From: Mogibacterium diversum_A
Lineage (GTDB): Bacteria > Bacillota > Clostridia > Peptostreptococcales > Anaerovoracaceae
Length of the DNA stretch: 64,000 nt
NCBI RefSeq assembly: GCF_938028775.1
Contig: NZ_CALIZG010000017.1
Coordinates: 1-64,000, forward strand
Direction: 5' to 3'
The notes beneath the pieces were generated by a model, which was not told the origin of the DNA, did not search any database, and saw only the letters and a program-made list of their open reading frames with translations. Shown one piece after another: positions 27,131 to 34,460 of this stretch. Positions within the stretch are counted from its first letter, which is position 1. The number at the start of each line of letters is the position of its first letter. The position numbers were made by a program, and so were the translations under genes.

Positions 27131-28331
27131 AAAATATCTATCGCCGTTTACGCCAGACCAGTCTGGAGCGGTCTCTGTGCTGTTTCACTACGGCGGTATG
27201 CTGATAATCATGGATGCTGGCGGATGCGTTGGAAATATCTGCGGATACGATGAGCCGCGTTGGGATAAGAAAAAGAGTGCGATATTTAGTGCAGCTCTTC
27301 GTGACCTAGATGCGATTCTCGGCCGTGATGAGCTTCTCATCCAGAAGACTAAGGAAGCACTCGGAGATATAGATGCTAAATTTGTCGGTCTAATCGGGAC
27401 ACCAGTACCAGCAGTTATCGCCACTGACTATAGAGCGTTAAAGCGCCTCATGGAGACTGATTACGAGGTGCCAGTTGTGCCTGTCGAGACTAATGGAATT
27501 GACATGTATGATGAAGGTGTTAGTAGGGCGTTTCTGCAGATACTTAAGAACTACTTGTATGAAGAAGATGGATCAGGAGCAAGGTTCATCGCAAATGGCA
27601 GTCTTGAGCAAAAAGCCATTAGCTTGGAAGAACTAGGAAAACTGGGCAAGTTAGGTAAGATTGATAAGAGCAACGCTTCCGAGAGAGTTGGAGTAATAGG
27701 CTTTACGCCGCTCGACACTCCAGGAAGTGGTGACTACGACGATATGGTGACTGCACTTGGCGAGCAGGGCGTGGATAACCCAGTTATCTATGGCATGAAT
27801 GATACGCTAGAAGATGTGGCTGCTGCTGCACATGTGGATAGAAATATCGTCGTATCTCCTGGCGGTGTAAAGCCCGCGAGATGGCTATCAGATAAGTACG
27901 GCGTACCATATGAGATATGTTATCCTCTGCCGCAGGATCGTGCGGATGAGTTCTCTCGCAAGCTCATAGTGCACGAGCCTCGAAAGGTGCTGATAGTGCA
28001 TCAGCAGGTTTTTGCAAATTCGCTTAGAGACGTGCTTATAGGGACTTCCGAGGATAAGCCACTAGAGCGCGTAGATGTTGCGAGCTGGTTCATGATGAGC
28101 AAAGAGGTTCGTCAGGAGCATGATACTAAGTTAAATGAAGAGGATGAGCTCATGAAGCTCGTAGATGCTGAGGGATACGATGTGGTGATCGGTGATCCCC
28201 TTATCAAGAGAGCGCTTCCAGGGTGGAAGGGTACTTTCCTCAGTCTTCCTCACTTCGCAATCTCGGCTTCTCTTTACTCTTCTGAATCAGATGAAGAGTA
28301 CTGGGAGAAGGCAGGAGTTGTGGTTAGATAG
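27117..28331 (+). CDS. Nitrogenase-like component 1, NifK-like subunit (plus operon)
   Basis: A 404-residue paralogue of the minus NifK-like subunit. The N-terminus aligns almost without gaps: SGAVSVLFHYGGMLIIMDA, then GGCVGNICGYDEPRW. C37 is kept, position 19 is V instead of C, an extra C42 appears, and DEPRW falls at the same residues (45-49). The third cluster position reads GLIGTPVPAVIATD without cysteine. GVIGFTPLDTPGSGDYDD and PGGVKPARWLSDKYGVPYEI mark the later Rossmann-like domains. A low-complexity EELGKLGKLGKI stretch lies near 176. RBS gaggagg precedes ATG 27117, which overlaps the NifD-like gene. hypF begins 33 bases after the stop. Confidence 0.8.
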   Translation: MKGLRKYLSPFTPDQSGAVSVLFHYGGMLIIMDAGGCVGNICGYDEPRWDKKKSAIFSAALRDLDAILGRDELLIQKTKEALGDIDAKFVGLIGTPVPAVIATDYRALKRLMETDYEVPVVPVETNGIDMYDEGVSRAFLQILKNYLYEEDGSGARFIANGSLEQKAISLEELGKLGKLGKIDKSNASERVGVIGFTPLDTPGSGDYDDMVTALGEQGVDNPVIYGMNDTLEDVAAAAHVDRNIVVSPGGVKPARWLSDKYGVPYEICYPLPQDRADEFSRKLIVHEPRKVLIVHQQVFANSLRDVLIGTSEDKPLERVDVASWFMMSKEVRQEHDTKLNEEDELMKLVDAEGYDVVIGDPLIKRALPGWKGTFLSLPHFAISASLYSSESDEEYWEKAGVVVR

Positions 28332-28364
28332 AGATAAAATAGCGATAGATATTGGTGATTGTAA

Positions 28365-30863
28365 TTGGTATGTAGAGTAATCAGAATTTATGGAATAGTG
28401 CAGGGCGTTGGCTTTAGACCCTTTGTGAGCAGACTTGCGGATAGATATGGCATATCTGGAAGTGTCTGTAACAAGGGCTCTTACGTTGAGATATTTGCCA
28501 AGGCATCAGAATCTGCATTAGATAAATTCGTGCTTGCGATTGAAGCTGAAGCACCTGCCAGATCTGCAATCGTCAAAGTTAAGGTAATGGATAGCCCTGT
28601 AGATATATCGATAGACTCTGGATTCAAGATTGCACTGAGCAAGCACGAAGAAGGGCAGATATTCGTGTCACCAGATATCGCTACCTGCCCTGACTGTGTA
28701 AAAGAGCTATTTGATGAAAATGATAGGAGATACCTCCATCCGTTTATAAACTGCACTCAGTGTGGTCCTCGTTTAACTATATTAGATTCGATGCCTTACG
28801 ATAGGGTGAAAACCAGCATGGCTGGTTTTCCAATGTGCGAGGCCTGCAGTGACGAATATTCCGATATAAATTCGAGGCGCTATCATGCCCAGCCTGTATG
28901 CTGTAATGACTGCGGGCCGGAGCTCTACACCCTCGTGGGCAGGGCAGATGGTTCTGCTACGCAATATGCTGGAGCTGGATCGGGACGCCGCGACTCTGGA
29001 TATAGCACGGCGATCTCAGATGAGATTCCTGATACTGGGCGCCACGAGGGTGCATATGGCGCGGCGGCGCTTCTAGAAACCAGGACTGTAATCAGGAATG
29101 GCGGCATCGCCGCCATCAAGGGGATAGGCGGTTTCCACCTCTGCTGCGACGCCGGAAGCGAAGCAGCGGTCCAGCGCCTCAGACAGCTGAAGGCGCGCCC
29201 GATGAAGCCGTTTGCTGTGATGATGCGGGACCTCGAAGTGGTCGGGCGCGAGTGCAGACTGGAGCCAGAGATGGAGCCGCTGCTTACCGGCCCGCAAAAG
29301 CCGATAATACTGATTCCTAGACGTCACGATTCAGCTGACTCGGCAGAGCCTGATTCCAATATAAAGGGAGAACTTAAGACCAACATCCAGGTAGGGCACA
29401 ATTCCAGAATCGCAGCATCTGTAACACCTGACAATCCTAATTTGGGCGTGATGCTGCCATATACACCAGTTCATATGCTTCTCTTCGATTATCCAGACGA
29501 TGAGCCAATATCTGATGTGCTGGTGATGACTAGCGGAAATCCATCTGGAGCTCCGATATGCATGAACGATGAGGAAGCGCTTAAGTATCTATCGCCTATG
29601 TGCGATATCATACTTTCCAACTCTAGGGACATACGGATAAGAGCTGATGATACGGTAATGGCATTTTACAGAAGCAAGCCTTATATGATCAGAAGGTCGA
29701 GAGGATATTCTCCGCTTCCAATAGTAGCGAAGAGAGAAAACTCCCATGCGGTGCTCGGAATAGGTGGAGAGTTAAAGAATGTATTTTGCCTAGGCGATAA
29801 GGGGCTTTTTTATCCATCGCCATACATAGGCGATATGGCGGATATGAGAAGTGTGAGAGCACTTGAAGCAGCGACAACTCGTATGGAAAGGCTTCTAGAG
29901 ATTCATCCAGATATAATAGTGGGAGATATGCACCCAGGCTATAACACAAGCGAGATGGCTAGGGTGATTGCAGAGAGAGAAGGTGTTCCAGTTATGGAAG
30001 TGCAGCATCATCATGCACACATGGTATCGTGCATGGCAGAGAATGAATACGAGGGAACAGCTCTGGGAGTGACTTTTGACGGAACTGGATATGGACCTGA
30101 TGGAACTATCTGGGGCGGTGAATTCCTGCTTGGAGATGAGAGCGGATACGAGCGTGTTGGCAGTATTGCACCGTTTATACATGCTGGCGGAGATATTGCC
30201 TCTAAGGAGGGCTGGCGGATTGCCTACTCCATGATTAGCACAGCGCTTGGACGCGAGGCGGCAAACCGTATAGGAGAGACACTCGGGCTTGGAGACGAAA
30301 AGGGTAGGCAGAGCATCGACTTCATGCTAGGCAATAATATAAATACAGTGAAGTCTACAAGCGCAGGACGCCTTTTCGATGCAGTAAGCGCAGTGCTCGG
30401 CATAAAGTCAGCCAGCACCTTCGAAGGCGAGGCCTCGATGGCGCTCCAGTTTGCAGCTGAACGCGCCGAAGCACAAGGAATAAGCCTAGCGCCTTACGAG
30501 GGCAGGCTGATGAATATCGACGAAGAGCAGTTCGAACTGTGCACAGACACCTTGCTCATGGAACTAGCTGCAAGGAGTCTGGCGGATCAAGATGCTGACC
30601 AGCTGGCATACTTCTTTCATAAAGCGCTGGCAGACATGATAGTAATTGCGTGCTGCTATCAGCGCACCAGATGCGGAGTAAATGTAGTCGCACTGTCTGG
30701 CGGTGTATTCCAAAATCTACTGCTACTTAAGCTCGTAGACAGAGGGCTCGAGAACGAAGGCTTCAAAGTGCTGAAACATTCAGTTGTACCGACAAATGAC
30801 GGTGGCATAGCACTTGGACAAGCGGCAGTCGGAATAGCTGCGCTTGACAATGAAGAACAATAA
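28365..30863 (+). CDS. hypF: Carbamoyltransferase HypF
   Basis: An 832-residue maturation enzyme that turns carbamoyl phosphate into the carbamoyl group passed to HypE for cyanide ligand synthesis. Domains in order: acylphosphatase (1-90; R18 in GVGFRPF, N36 in SVCNKGS), two zinc fingers (CPDC...CTQC and CEAC...CNDC, about 109-186), YrdC-like (about 240-420), and Kae1-like (about 460-832) with VQHHHAHMVSCMAENE and FDGTGYGPDGTIWGGEF. Between the last zinc finger and the YrdC domain sits an unusual insert of about 25-40 residues rich in G, S and A, inside a locally GC-rich stretch. The start is TTG 28365 with ggtga six bases upstream; no ATG fits. It follows the NifK-like gene by 33 bases without a terminator. 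Confidence 0.94.
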   Translation: MVCRVIRIYGIVQGVGFRPFVSRLADRYGISGSVCNKGSYVEIFAKASESALDKFVLAIEAEAPARSAIVKVKVMDSPVDISIDSGFKIALSKHEEGQIFVSPDIATCPDCVKELFDENDRRYLHPFINCTQCGPRLTILDSMPYDRVKTSMAGFPMCEACSDEYSDINSRRYHAQPVCCNDCGPELYTLVGRADGSATQYAGAGSGRRDSGYSTAISDEIPDTGRHEGAYGAAALLETRTVIRNGGIAAIKGIGGFHLCCDAGSEAAVQRLRQLKARPMKPFAVMMRDLEVVGRECRLEPEMEPLLTGPQKPIILIPRRHDSADSAEPDSNIKGELKTNIQVGHNSRIAASVTPDNPNLGVMLPYTPVHMLLFDYPDDEPISDVLVMTSGNPSGAPICMNDEEALKYLSPMCDIILSNSRDIRIRADDTVMAFYRSKPYMIRRSRGYSPLPIVAKRENSHAVLGIGGELKNVFCLGDKGLFYPSPYIGDMADMRSVRALEAATTRMERLLEIHPDIIVGDMHPGYNTSEMARVIAEREGVPVMEVQHHHAHMVSCMAENEYEGTALGVTFDGTGYGPDGTIWGGEFLLGDESGYERVGSIAPFIHAGGDIASKEGWRIAYSMISTALGREAANRIGETLGLGDEKGRQSIDFMLGNNINTVKSTSAGRLFDAVSAVLGIKSASTFEGEASMALQFAAERAEAQGISLAPYEGRLMNIDEEQFELCTDTLLMELAARSLADQDADQLAYFFHKALADMIVIACCYQRTRCGVNVVALSGGVFQNLLLLKLVDRGLENEGFKVLKHSVVPTNDGGIALGQAAVGIAALDNEEQ

Positions 30864-30932
30864 ATAGTACAGCCACAAGGCTGCACATGGGTATAAAATA
30901 TATAGAGATTAGAAAATGACGGAGGTGCACAA

Positions 30933-31148
30933 ATGTGCGTGGGATTGAGAGCAAAGGTTGCTAATATAGAGAATAATATGGCTGTCATCGATGCTGGCGG
31001 CGTAAAGAGAAAGGTGTCTGCGGAGCTGATTTCAGACCTCGCTCCTGGAGATTACGTTATGGTACACGCAGGTCTTGCGATTGCTAGAGTTGCGGCAGAT
31101 GAAGCAGTAGAGGCAGATAAGGTCATGGAGGAACTAAATGACAATTAA
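30933..31148 (+). CDS. hypC: Hydrogenase maturation chaperone HypC
   Basis: A 71-residue OB-fold chaperone. The N-terminal Met-Cys (MCVGLRAKV) provides the essential C2 that holds the Fe(CN)2CO unit with HypD. VIDAGGVKRKVSAELI, then APGDYVMVHAGLAIARV, is the usual HypC barrel. The family normally reads MCLAIPGKV, so VGLRA is a divergent start. RBS ggaggtg lies seven bases before ATG. Its stop overlaps the hypD ATG by about ten bases, implying coupled translation with its partner. Confidence 0.95.
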   Translation: MCVGLRAKVANIENNMAVIDAGGVKRKVSAELISDLAPGDYVMVHAGLAIARVAADEAVEADKVMEELNDN

Positions 31149-32208
31149 CGAGAGTACAAAAAAAGCTCGCGACATTATCACCTCCTACAACGGCCCGAAG
31201 CTACGCATCATGGAAGTCTGTGGAACTCATACTCATGAGATTTTTAGGCTTGGAATCAGAAGGCTTTTACCTGATAACATCGAGCTTATCTCAGGACCAG
31301 GATGTCCTGTCTGCGTTACTCCAGTTTCGTATATCGATGAAGCTGTTATGCTCGCACTTGATAAGAAGGTCACTATCACAACTTTTGGTGACTTAATCAG
31401 AGTCCCAGGAACGAAGATGAGTCTAGCAGGTGCTCGCAGCCAAGGTGCAAAGGTAAATGTAGTATATTCACCGCTCGACTCGCTCGAGTATGCGAAGGAG
31501 CATCCAGATGAGCAGGTCGTATTTCTGGCGGTTGGATTTGAGACGACAACGCCTGGGAGCGTGATGGCGGTTCGTGAAGCGAAGGCACAGGGCATCGAAA
31601 ATTTCTCGATACTGACAGCCAACAAGACGATGTATAACGCATATCTAGCGCTCAAGGGCAGTGCGGATGCATTTCTATATCCAGGTCATGTGAGCACGAT
31701 GACTGGTATGGAGGAATACTATAAACTCCGTGATGAACACGGAATATCTGGAGTGGTCGCTGGTTTCTCGGGATCCGAGGTGCTGACGGCACTTGCGGTG
31801 ATCATCAAGAAAATAGAAGAGAACAAACCTTTCGCAGTAAACTGCTATCCAGCAGTGGTAACTGAAGAGGGAAGTCCTGCGGCTAGAAAACTCGTCGAGA
31901 CGGTCATGGAGCCTTGCGATTCAGAATGGAGAGGACTCGGCGTTATAGAGAAATCAGGTGTTGAGCTTAGGCCAGAGTATCGCGATTACGATGCTAGGTA
32001 CAAATTCAATCTTCCAGAGATAGAAGGTAAGCCAAATCCAGCATGTAGATGCGGAGAGGTGCTACTCGGCAAATGCAAGCCTTACGACTGCAAGGTATTC
32101 GGTAAGGGCTGTACGCCAGAGCATCCGATAGGAGCGTGTATGGTTTCTAGCGAAGGCGCATGTTCGGCGTTTTATAAATACGGAGGCGACATATGGAACA
32201 AACAATAA
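31138..32208 (+). CDS. hypD: Fe(CN)2CO scaffold protein HypD
   Basis: A 356-residue iron-sulfur protein that assembles the Fe(CN)2CO moiety with HypC and HypE. Conserved blocks are MEVCGTHTHEIFRLGIR near 27, SGPGCPVCVTP near 56 (redox cysteines), FETTTPGSVMAV near 134, LYPGHVSTMTG, and a C-terminal cysteine set that binds a [4Fe-4S] cluster (ACRCGEVLLGKCKPYDC and FGKGCTPEHPIGACMVS). All expected cysteines are present. hypC and hypE overlap it on both sides, so hypCDE form one tightly coupled unit. Confidence 0.96.
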   Translation: MTINESTKKARDIITSYNGPKLRIMEVCGTHTHEIFRLGIRRLLPDNIELISGPGCPVCVTPVSYIDEAVMLALDKKVTITTFGDLIRVPGTKMSLAGARSQGAKVNVVYSPLDSLEYAKEHPDEQVVFLAVGFETTTPGSVMAVREAKAQGIENFSILTANKTMYNAYLALKGSADAFLYPGHVSTMTGMEEYYKLRDEHGISGVVAGFSGSEVLTALAVIIKKIEENKPFAVNCYPAVVTEEGSPAARKLVETVMEPCDSEWRGLGVIEKSGVELRPEYRDYDARYKFNLPEIEGKPNPACRCGEVLLGKCKPYDCKVFGKGCTPEHPIGACMVSSEGACSAFYKYGGDIWNKQ

Positions 32209-33197
32209 CCCTAGCGCACGGTGCAGGTGGAAAGCAGACGAATGACCTGATCGGTGGGATTTTCAAGAAATATTTCGACAACAAATACTTAACAGCGGAC
32301 GATGCGGCAGTGCTGCCACCTCCAAATGGAAGTATGGCGATGTCCACGGACGGATTTATCGTATCTCCTGCAGAATTCCCTGGCGGCAACATCGGAAAGC
32401 TCTCGATATGCGGTACGGTAAATGACCTCGCGTGCATGGGCGCAAAGCCACTCTACATATCTTGTGCATTTGTAATAGAAGAAGGCTTCACAGTTGAGAA
32501 ACTGGACCGCATCGCTAAGGCGATGGCTGAGACGGCTCATGAGGTAGGCGTTTCAATCGTATCTGGCGATACCAAGGTTGCTGGCAAAGGTCAGGTGGAT
32601 GGCGTATTTATCACGACTACTGGCGTAGGCGAGATACTGGAAGGCGTTAACCCAGCTGGTGCAAATGCTGAACCTGGCGACAAGATCATCGTGACTGGAG
32701 ACGTTGGACGTCACGGCTGCACGATTCTACTTGAGAGGGACAGATTTGGCATGGAGGCGAATGTGACGAGCGATTGTGCGCCACTCTGGAATGCTGTGAA
32801 TGCTGCATTTGAAGCCGCACCAGACATCCACGTTATAAGGGATGCGACGCGCGGCGGAGTAGGGACTGTACTCTATGAGATTGCTGACCAGAGCAATGTC
32901 GGAATCAAGCTCGATACTGAGTCCATTCCTGTAAATCCTGAAGTCGCTGGTGTCACGGGTATGCTCGGGCTAGAGCCACTTTATCTCGCTTGCGAGGGTA
33001 GACTGGTTATGTTCGTCCCTGCAAAATCCGCTGACGCTGTACTCGCGGCACTGCACAGCTCCGAACATACAGAGGGTGCGGTGGTAATAGGCGAGGTGAC
33101 TGGTGAGATGCCCGGTCACGTTGTGATGACAACAGAAATAGGCACTGAAACGCTACTGCCACCACCAAGCGGAGAACTGCTGCCGAGGATTTGTTAG
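32193..33197 (+). CDS. hypE: Carbamoyl dehydratase HypE
   Basis: A 334-residue protein of the PurM/SelD-like ATPase family. It opens with ITLAHGAGGKQTNDLIGGIF; LTADDAAVLPPPNGSMAMST and GGNIGKLSICGTVNDLACMG form the ATP site. The C-terminus is PRIC, with the terminal cysteine that accepts the carbamoyl group from HypF and is dehydrated to a thiocyanate. All parts needed to make cyanide ligands are therefore in this operon. hypA and hypB (nickel insertion) and hydrogenase subunits are absent from the window. It is the last gene of the plus operon; no clear terminator follows before the tRNA. Confidence 0.96.
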   Translation: MEQTITLAHGAGGKQTNDLIGGIFKKYFDNKYLTADDAAVLPPPNGSMAMSTDGFIVSPAEFPGGNIGKLSICGTVNDLACMGAKPLYISCAFVIEEGFTVEKLDRIAKAMAETAHEVGVSIVSGDTKVAGKGQVDGVFITTTGVGEILEGVNPAGANAEPGDKIIVTGDVGRHGCTILLERDRFGMEANVTSDCAPLWNAVNAAFEAAPDIHVIRDATRGGVGTVLYEIADQSNVGIKLDTESIPVNPEVAGVTGMLGLEPLYLACEGRLVMFVPAKSADAVLAALHSSEHTEGAVVIGEVTGEMPGHVVMTTEIGTETLLPPPSGELLPRIC

Positions 33198-33250
33198 TGA
33201 AGTCTGGAAACTAGTGAAACTAAATAATCCTAGTTAAACGAAAAAAGTAC

Positions 33251-33280
33251 TGGACAAGTTCTGATATATTATGTATACTA
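33251..33280 (+). promoter_or_regulatory. Possible promoter of tRNA-Glu
   Basis: TGGACA, an 18-base spacer and TATACT end 30 bases upstream of the tRNA 5' end. Confidence 0.45.
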
Positions 33281-33310
33281 ATTCGTGTCGCACTCGTGAT
33301 ACGAATATAT

Positions 33311-33385
33311 GCCGCATTGGTCAAGAGGTTAAGACGCAGCCCTCTCACGGCTGAATCTCGGGTTCGATTCCCGGATGCGGTACCA
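33311..33385 (+). tRNA. tRNA-Glu (anticodon CTC)
   Basis: A full cloverleaf. The acceptor arm is GCCGCAT with ATGCGGT (first pair G-U), anticodon stem CAGCC/GGCTG around loop CTCTCAC, and the T-loop is TTCGATT in a 5-bp stem. The anticodon CTC at 33344-33346 reads GAG, so glutamate. The discriminator is A and the CCA end is encoded. It is a lone tRNA with its own terminator. Confidence 0.93.
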
Positions 33386-33401
33386 ATATAAACAGAGAAA
33401 A

Positions 33402-33439
33402 GCCTTGTAACTATTGAAGTTACAAGGTTTTTCTTTTTT
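33402..33439 (+). terminator. Terminator after tRNA-Glu
   Basis: An 11-bp stem (gccttgtaact / agttacaaggt, one G-T pair) with loop attga and a run ttttctttttt. Confidence 0.85.
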
Positions 33440-33641
33440 AGCTATATTATAGGTGTTATAAATTGACCTGTTTTGTCGTGCTCTGTTTGGTCATATCACA
33501 TTAGGAGAGTGATATTTTATATAATTTTATGTATAATCTGTGTATATTGTATAATATAACATAAAATGTACTCAGGAATCTTCGGCCCTGGGTCTTTTAT
33601 TAAACCTAAATAAGTTAATGGATAAGGAGGTCTAAGAAATT

Positions 33642-34052
33642 ATGAGTTACGATTTAATGGTTTTCGAAAAAGCACAGGCTCCAAATAATAAGACAGAATT
33701 TATAAAATGGTACGAAAATCAAGTGGAGTGGAAGGAAGATCATAATTATGATTCGATAGAAGTAAGCTCAGTTAATCTAAAGAACTGGTTTATGGATATG
33801 ATACAAGTATTTCCACCGATGGGGGGAGAATTTGCTCTTAGTGATGATGAAATAGAAAATGATGAAGATCTTGCAAATCGCATTACAGACTATTGTATTG
33901 GTAAAGATGTGATATATGCATGTTTTGCATGGTCACTAGCAGAGGACGCATATAATACTATGCTTAAAATTGCGTTAAAACACGATGTCGGATTTTTTGA
34001 TGTGAGTGGTAATGGAGAGGTTATATTATCTGAATGTGATGAACAAAATTAG
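33642..34052 (+). CDS. Conserved hypothetical protein (MSYDLMVF family)
   Basis: A 136-residue acidic soluble protein. It begins SYDLMVFEKAQAPNNKTEFI and continues KWYENQVEWKEDHNYD, then SVNLKNWFMDMIQVFPPMGG. I recall proteins with this same opening as scattered hypothetical proteins in unrelated bacteria, often near toxin or contact-system loci, but no function is established. RBS aaggaggtc ends ten bases before the ATG. The 200-base leader has TATAAT boxes at 33532 and 33550 and a small hairpin (ctcagg/cctggg at 33571-33592). A strong terminator follows, so it is a monocistronic accessory gene. An immunity-type role is possible but unproven. Confidence 0.68.
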   Translation: MSYDLMVFEKAQAPNNKTEFIKWYENQVEWKEDHNYDSIEVSSVNLKNWFMDMIQVFPPMGGEFALSDDEIENDEDLANRITDYCIGKDVIYACFAWSLAEDAYNTMLKIALKHDVGFFDVSGNGEVILSECDEQN

Positions 34053-34088
34053 GGTGTGCAATTTAGCTAAAAAGATTGTTTAACGCCA

Positions 34089-34116
34089 AACCTTGAGTGA
34101 TAGCTCAAGGTTTTTT
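34089..34116 (+). terminator. Terminator after the MSYDLMVF-family gene
   Basis: A 9-bp perfect stem (aaccttgag / ctcaaggtt), loop tgatag, then a T run. Confidence 0.87.
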
Positions 34117-34194
34117 ATACCCTTACACATCCAACCCACATGTTGTATCATTAAGTTATTCTATAAGAGTTACATAAAAGAGGAGATACTGATA

Positions 34195-34374
34195 ATGGAA
34201 CTAAAGGAGATGCGTAAGCTCCTCGGCTTATCGCAAGCGGCATTTGGAGAGAAATATAACATCCCAGTAAGAACAATTCAAGATTGGGAGAGTGGGCGCA
34301 GGCAAGCTCCCGTATACGTTCTTGAGCTACTAGAGCGAGCTGTGATTGAAGATTCCAAAGCTGAAGTGAATTAA
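34195..34374 (+). CDS. Small XRE-type helix-turn-helix protein
   Basis: A 59-residue protein that is essentially a single HTH: LKEMRKLLGLSQAAFGEKYN, then IPVRTIQDWESGRRQAPVYV and a C-terminal helix. SQAAFGEKYNIPVRTIQDWE is the usual XRE recognition pair. The frame is open from 34093, but ATG 34195 has agaggaga eight bases upstream and starts where the fold starts. Such mini-HTH proteins occur as stand-alone regulators or as antitoxin remnants; no toxin gene lies beside it. The DUF2207 membrane protein starts 86 bases downstream. Confidence 0.75.
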   Translation: MELKEMRKLLGLSQAAFGEKYNIPVRTIQDWESGRRQAPVYVLELLERAVIEDSKAEVN

Positions 34375-34460
34375 TAGCATACTCGCATTTCATAGGCAGT
34401 TTAACCTCATGATTTCATGTTGGTTATTAATCCTTTAAACAATAACAGCAGGAATAACTT

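Noticed and set aside
21437..28331. Calling the cluster a true nitrogenase (nifHDK)
   Set aside because: No nifE, nifN, nifB or nifV is nearby, the K-like subunits are short and miss cluster cysteines, and D-like subunits are about 50 residues shorter than NifD. Nitrogenase-like is the supported description.
28808..28830. Perfect inverted repeat gaaaaccagc/gctggttttc inside hypF
   Set aside because: Lies within conserved zinc-finger coding sequence and has no T-tract; most likely chance.
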